Source of the DNA: an uncultured Rhodopila sp.
GTDB taxonomy: Bacteria; Pseudomonadota; Alphaproteobacteria; Acetobacterales; Acetobacteraceae
Assembly (NCBI RefSeq): GCF_903915725.1
Contig: NZ_CAIWTY010000022.1
Coordinates: 1-64,000, forward strand
Reading direction: 5' to 3'
Length of the DNA: 64,000 bases
In this document: one piece after another, positions 62,130-64,000 of the stretch
Layout of the letters: every line of letters begins with the position of its first letter
How positions within the stretch are numbered: the stretch's first letter is position 1
Notes under the pieces: generated by a model
Database searches by the model: none
Told to the model about the DNA's origin: nothing
Seen by the model: the letters and a program-made list of their open reading frames with translations, nothing else
Position numbers and translations under genes: made by a program

Positions 62130-63077
62130 ATGATACTCGCGTGCGGAGAATCCCTTATCGACCTGTTGGTTGGCAAGCCGTCCGGCGCGGGCCTCGCGAG
62201 TGAGGCCGTCCCGGGTGGTTCTCCATTCAACGTGGCGATCGGCGTTGCCCGCCTGGGGGGCAAGGCCGGATTTCTGTCGAAGGTATCCGACGATTTTTTC
62301 GGCCGTTACCTGGTCCGCACCCTGGTGGAGGCCGGCGTCGATGAGCGCTTTCTGGTTTCGACCTCGCGACAGACCACCATCAGCGTGGCCGTGACCGGAC
62401 CCGGAGGGGAGGCGCAATATGCGTTTTATGGTCACGACTCGGCCGACCGTTCGTTGCTTCCAAGCGAAATCCCGGCGGCGTTGCCGGATGAAGTGTCTGC
62501 TATCGCCATCGGGTCCTATACGCTCGCGATCGATCCGACCGCCTCCGCCATCGAGCATTTGATCGAACGGGAGAGCGGACGGCGCGTCGTCTCTGTTGAT
62601 CCGAATATTCGTCCCAATGTCATCGGGGATGCGAAGGCATGGCGCCCGCGCTTTGAACGCTTCCTCGCCCGATGCGCAATCGTCAAGGCAAGCGTGGAGG
62701 ATCTGGCGTTCCTGTATGGGGCAGGGGTGGATGCCCGGGCCTGGGCGAGGCACTGGCTGACCGCGGGCCCCAAGTTGGTCATCATAACGCGCGGCGGTGA
62801 CGGGGCGAGCGTGTTCTTTGGAAACTCCACGTTCGACCTTCCCGTCCGCAAGGTCGATGTTATCGACACCGTCGGTGCCGGCGACAGTTTTCATGCGGCG
62901 CTGCTGATTTCTCTTGAGGAGCAGGATCTTCTACGACCGGCCGAAATCGCGAGTTTATCGCTGGAAGCCGTCACGCGTGCCATGAACTTCGCCGTTGTGG
63001 CGTCGTCAATCACCTGTTCGCGTAAGGGCGCGGATCTGCCGGCACTTGCCGATGTCGAGGCCGTCCTCAGCGGATGA
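62130..63077 (+). CDS. PfkB-family carbohydrate kinase (fructokinase-like)
   Basis: Predicted 315-residue ribokinase-fold sugar kinase. MILACGESLIDLLVG and GGSPFNVAIGVARLGGKAGF form the substrate site; VDVIDTVGAGDSFHAALLIS carries the catalytic Asp and anion hole; the VSVDPNIRPNV and LVIITRGGDGASVF segments are as in fructokinases. It would make fructose-6-phosphate, a direct substrate of the phosphoketolase encoded next. Confidence 0.88.
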   Translation: MILACGESLIDLLVGKPSGAGLASEAVPGGSPFNVAIGVARLGGKAGFLSKVSDDFFGRYLVRTLVEAGVDERFLVSTSRQTTISVAVTGPGGEAQYAFYGHDSADRSLLPSEIPAALPDEVSAIAIGSYTLAIDPTASAIEHLIERESGRRVVSVDPNIRPNVIGDAKAWRPRFERFLARCAIVKASVEDLAFLYGAGVDARAWARHWLTAGPKLVIITRGGDGASVFFGNSTFDLPVRKVDVIDTVGAGDSFHAALLISLEEQDLLRPAEIASLSLEAVTRAMNFAVVASSITCSRKGADLPALADVEAVLSG

Positions 63078-63365
63078 TGAGGCGACCCTATTTCCAGTAG
63101 CGTCACGGCACCTTCGGGCCGGATCCGACATACCCCAATGCCGCCGGCACGACCGGTTGGATCGCCGACTGTGCCAGGGCGATTCAAGCCAGGGCATCAT
63201 CGTTCCGAAGACGCCGCCATCGCCGACGGAGTGAACCGTGCCCGCTCCCGCCGGCGGAACGCCGGCGGCGATGGTGATGAAAGACTTCAGCCCAGCTGGA
63301 ACTGACAGACAAGCGCCTGCTCCCGCCAAGGCGAATAACCTGGCAGTTGATCTGGACGGCGCGGC

Positions 63366-63384
63366 AGGTTCGGAAACTACTCAT
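63366..63384 (-). promoter_or_regulatory. 19-bp regulatory element (copy 16), no target gene visible
   Basis: Minus-strand ATGAGTAGTTTCCGAACCT, one of the best copies, but no minus-strand gene follows it; the fructokinase gene ends convergently 290 bases away. A weak -10-like AGGTTA lies 33 bases downstream. It may serve a lost gene, a small RNA, or the phosphoketolase promoter jointly with copy 17. Confidence 0.7.
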
Positions 63385-63460
63385 ATTTGGGGGGATTACA
63401 TGACTCTTGGTACGGATACCCGCCGGTTCACAGTGTCCGACGACACGGATGCATCCCGGC

Positions 63461-63479
63461 ATGAGTATTTTCCGACCCT
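63461..63479 (+). promoter_or_regulatory. 19-bp regulatory element (copy 17), phosphoketolase gene
   Basis: ATGAGTATTTTCCGACCCT on the plus strand; TATTGT at 63503-63508 lies 32 bases from the core. The phosphoketolase start is at 63646. Confidence 0.8.
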
Positions 63480-63645
63480 GTTCCGCCGTGTTTTTCGGCA
63501 GCTATTGTCCATGACGGCACGATTAGGCCGGTTCGCCGGCAGCGCCGCGTGAGGCTCTGATCCGCCTTCACAACGCCATGCGATCCCCATCGTGTGGCAG
63601 CAGAGCGCCTTTCCGAACAATGATCGAGACAACAGGGGCCAAAAA

Positions 63646-64000
63646 ATGGACGCATCCACTACGGCGCGAGAACTTCAGAAACGCAAAGATCCGGCTGGTG
63701 AACCGACCCTGACCGCAGAGGAGTTGCGCAAGACCAACGCATACTGGCGCGCAGCCAACTATTTGTCCGTGGGACAAATCTACCTGTACGACAATCCACT
63801 ACTGCGTGAACCGCTGACGCTGGCCCACGTCAAGCCGCTGGTTGTCGGCCATTGGGGAACCACGCCGGGTCAGAACTTCATCTATGTCCACCTCAATCGG
63901 GTCATCAAGAAGCATGACCTGGACGTCATCTACATCGCCGGCCCCGGTCACGGCGGTCCCGCCCTTGTCGGCAATGTTTATCTCGAAGGTACCTGGAGCG
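63646..64000 (+). CDS. xfp: Phosphoketolase, N-terminal part (runs off the right edge)
   Basis: The first 118 residues of a xylulose-5-phosphate/fructose-6-phosphate phosphoketolase, a thiamine-diphosphate enzyme that splits the sugar phosphate with inorganic phosphate to give acetyl phosphate. Recognised by [40 protein letters not shown] and [20 protein letters not shown], which contain conserved His residues of the active site. AGGGG precedes the ATG at 63646. Its acetyl phosphate would feed the acetate kinases of this island. Confidence 0.93.
   Translation, partial: MDASTTARELQKRKDPAGEPTLTAEELRKTNAYWRAANYLSVGQIYLYDNPLLREPLTLAHVKPLVVGHWGTTPGQNFIYVHLNRVIKKHDLDVIYIAGPGHGGPALVGNVYLEGTWS

Larger units (their letters stand above)
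63078..63645. other. Gene-free region between fructokinase and phosphoketolase
   Basis: 568 bases without a gene I can support. Frames here are short and unrecognised; the sequence up to about 63360 looks like decayed coding or spacer DNA. The region holds two oppositely directed regulatory elements (copies 16 and 17) 76 bases apart, and a leader of about 130 bases before phosphoketolase. Confidence 0.5.

Noticed and set aside
63006-63329. A 107-codon minus-strand frame that could be the target of element copy 16
   Set aside because: It overlaps the end of fructokinase on the other strand, has no recognisable composition or motif, and reads as an antisense shadow.

Overview
This is a GC-rich alphaproteobacterial segment. 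Protein style, a class I PHA synthase, oleate hydratase, DUF3309/CsbD/entericidin-type small proteins and an Isp-type uptake hydrogenase suggest Rhodospirillales, perhaps Acetobacteraceae; this is an impression, not a database result. No rRNA, tRNA, CRISPR array or phage was seen. The window reads as one island for energy conservation and survival under oxygen or energy limitation.

Layout: 0.4-6.6 kb, oleate hydratase, a P-type H+-ATPase and two acyl-CoA dehydrogenase-like proteins (+). 6.6-13.9 kb, a soluble fumarate-reductase-like flavoprotein and a translationally coupled hydrogenase operon hupD-hupH-hynS-isp1-isp2-hynL (-). 14.1-19.8 kb, a PRC-barrel protein (+) facing a stress protein-phaC-(MaoC/phosphate acyltransferase)-ackA operon (-). 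20.1-27.7 kb, a PhoU-like protein, a shortened pyruvate-phosphate dikinase, an Mg-type P-ATPase, a VIT1/CCC1 protein and PstB (+). 27.7-29.9 kb, an IS630 element and an ABC-2 permease pseudogene. 29.9-34.3 kb, a giant CheB-CheR-kinase-receiver-FixJ protein (-). 34.5-40.1 kb, BON, receiver, slipin, CsbD and many tiny envelope proteins (+). 40.2-43.8 kb, phosphomutase-like protein, GH65 phosphorylase and beta-phosphoglucomutase (-). 44.2-48.2 kb, a glycosyltransferase, a second acyltransferase/acetate kinase pair and a small protein (+). 48.3-53.2 kb, an exported PRC protein, UPF0182 and an MFS transporter (-). 53.4-57.7 kb, a second H+-ATPase with a novel repeated tail, then PPK2 (+). 57.8-61.9 kb, a second GH65 and a sugar porter (-). 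62.1-64.0 kb, fructokinase and the start of phosphoketolase (+).

The most notable signal is a 19-bp element, T(GA or AG)GTAnTTTCCGAnnCT, present 17 times, always between genes. Sixteen copies are well formed; fifteen of these point toward the first gene of a transcription unit, often as back-to-back pairs in divergent promoters, and several place the TTTCC core about 30-33 bp upstream of a -10-like hexamer. It resembles, from memory, the FixJ site of rhizobial fixK promoters. The giant kinase encoded in the middle of the island ends in a receiver plus LuxR helix-turn-helix that is clearly FixJ-like. I infer a FixJ-type regulon, analogous to the mycobacterial DosR dormancy regulon, with its candidate sensor/regulator built into one roughly 1,450-residue protein.

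Metabolically the genes fit together: sugar import, GH65 phosphorolysis and beta-phosphoglucomutase, fructokinase, phosphoketolase and acetate kinase would make ATP from sugar with little need for an electron acceptor. PHA synthesis and a fumarate-reductase-like flavoprotein could absorb reductant, the hydrogenase could supply electrons from H2, PPK2 and the dikinase-like protein would manage high-energy phosphate, and the P-type pumps and small envelope proteins would protect membrane and pH homeostasis.
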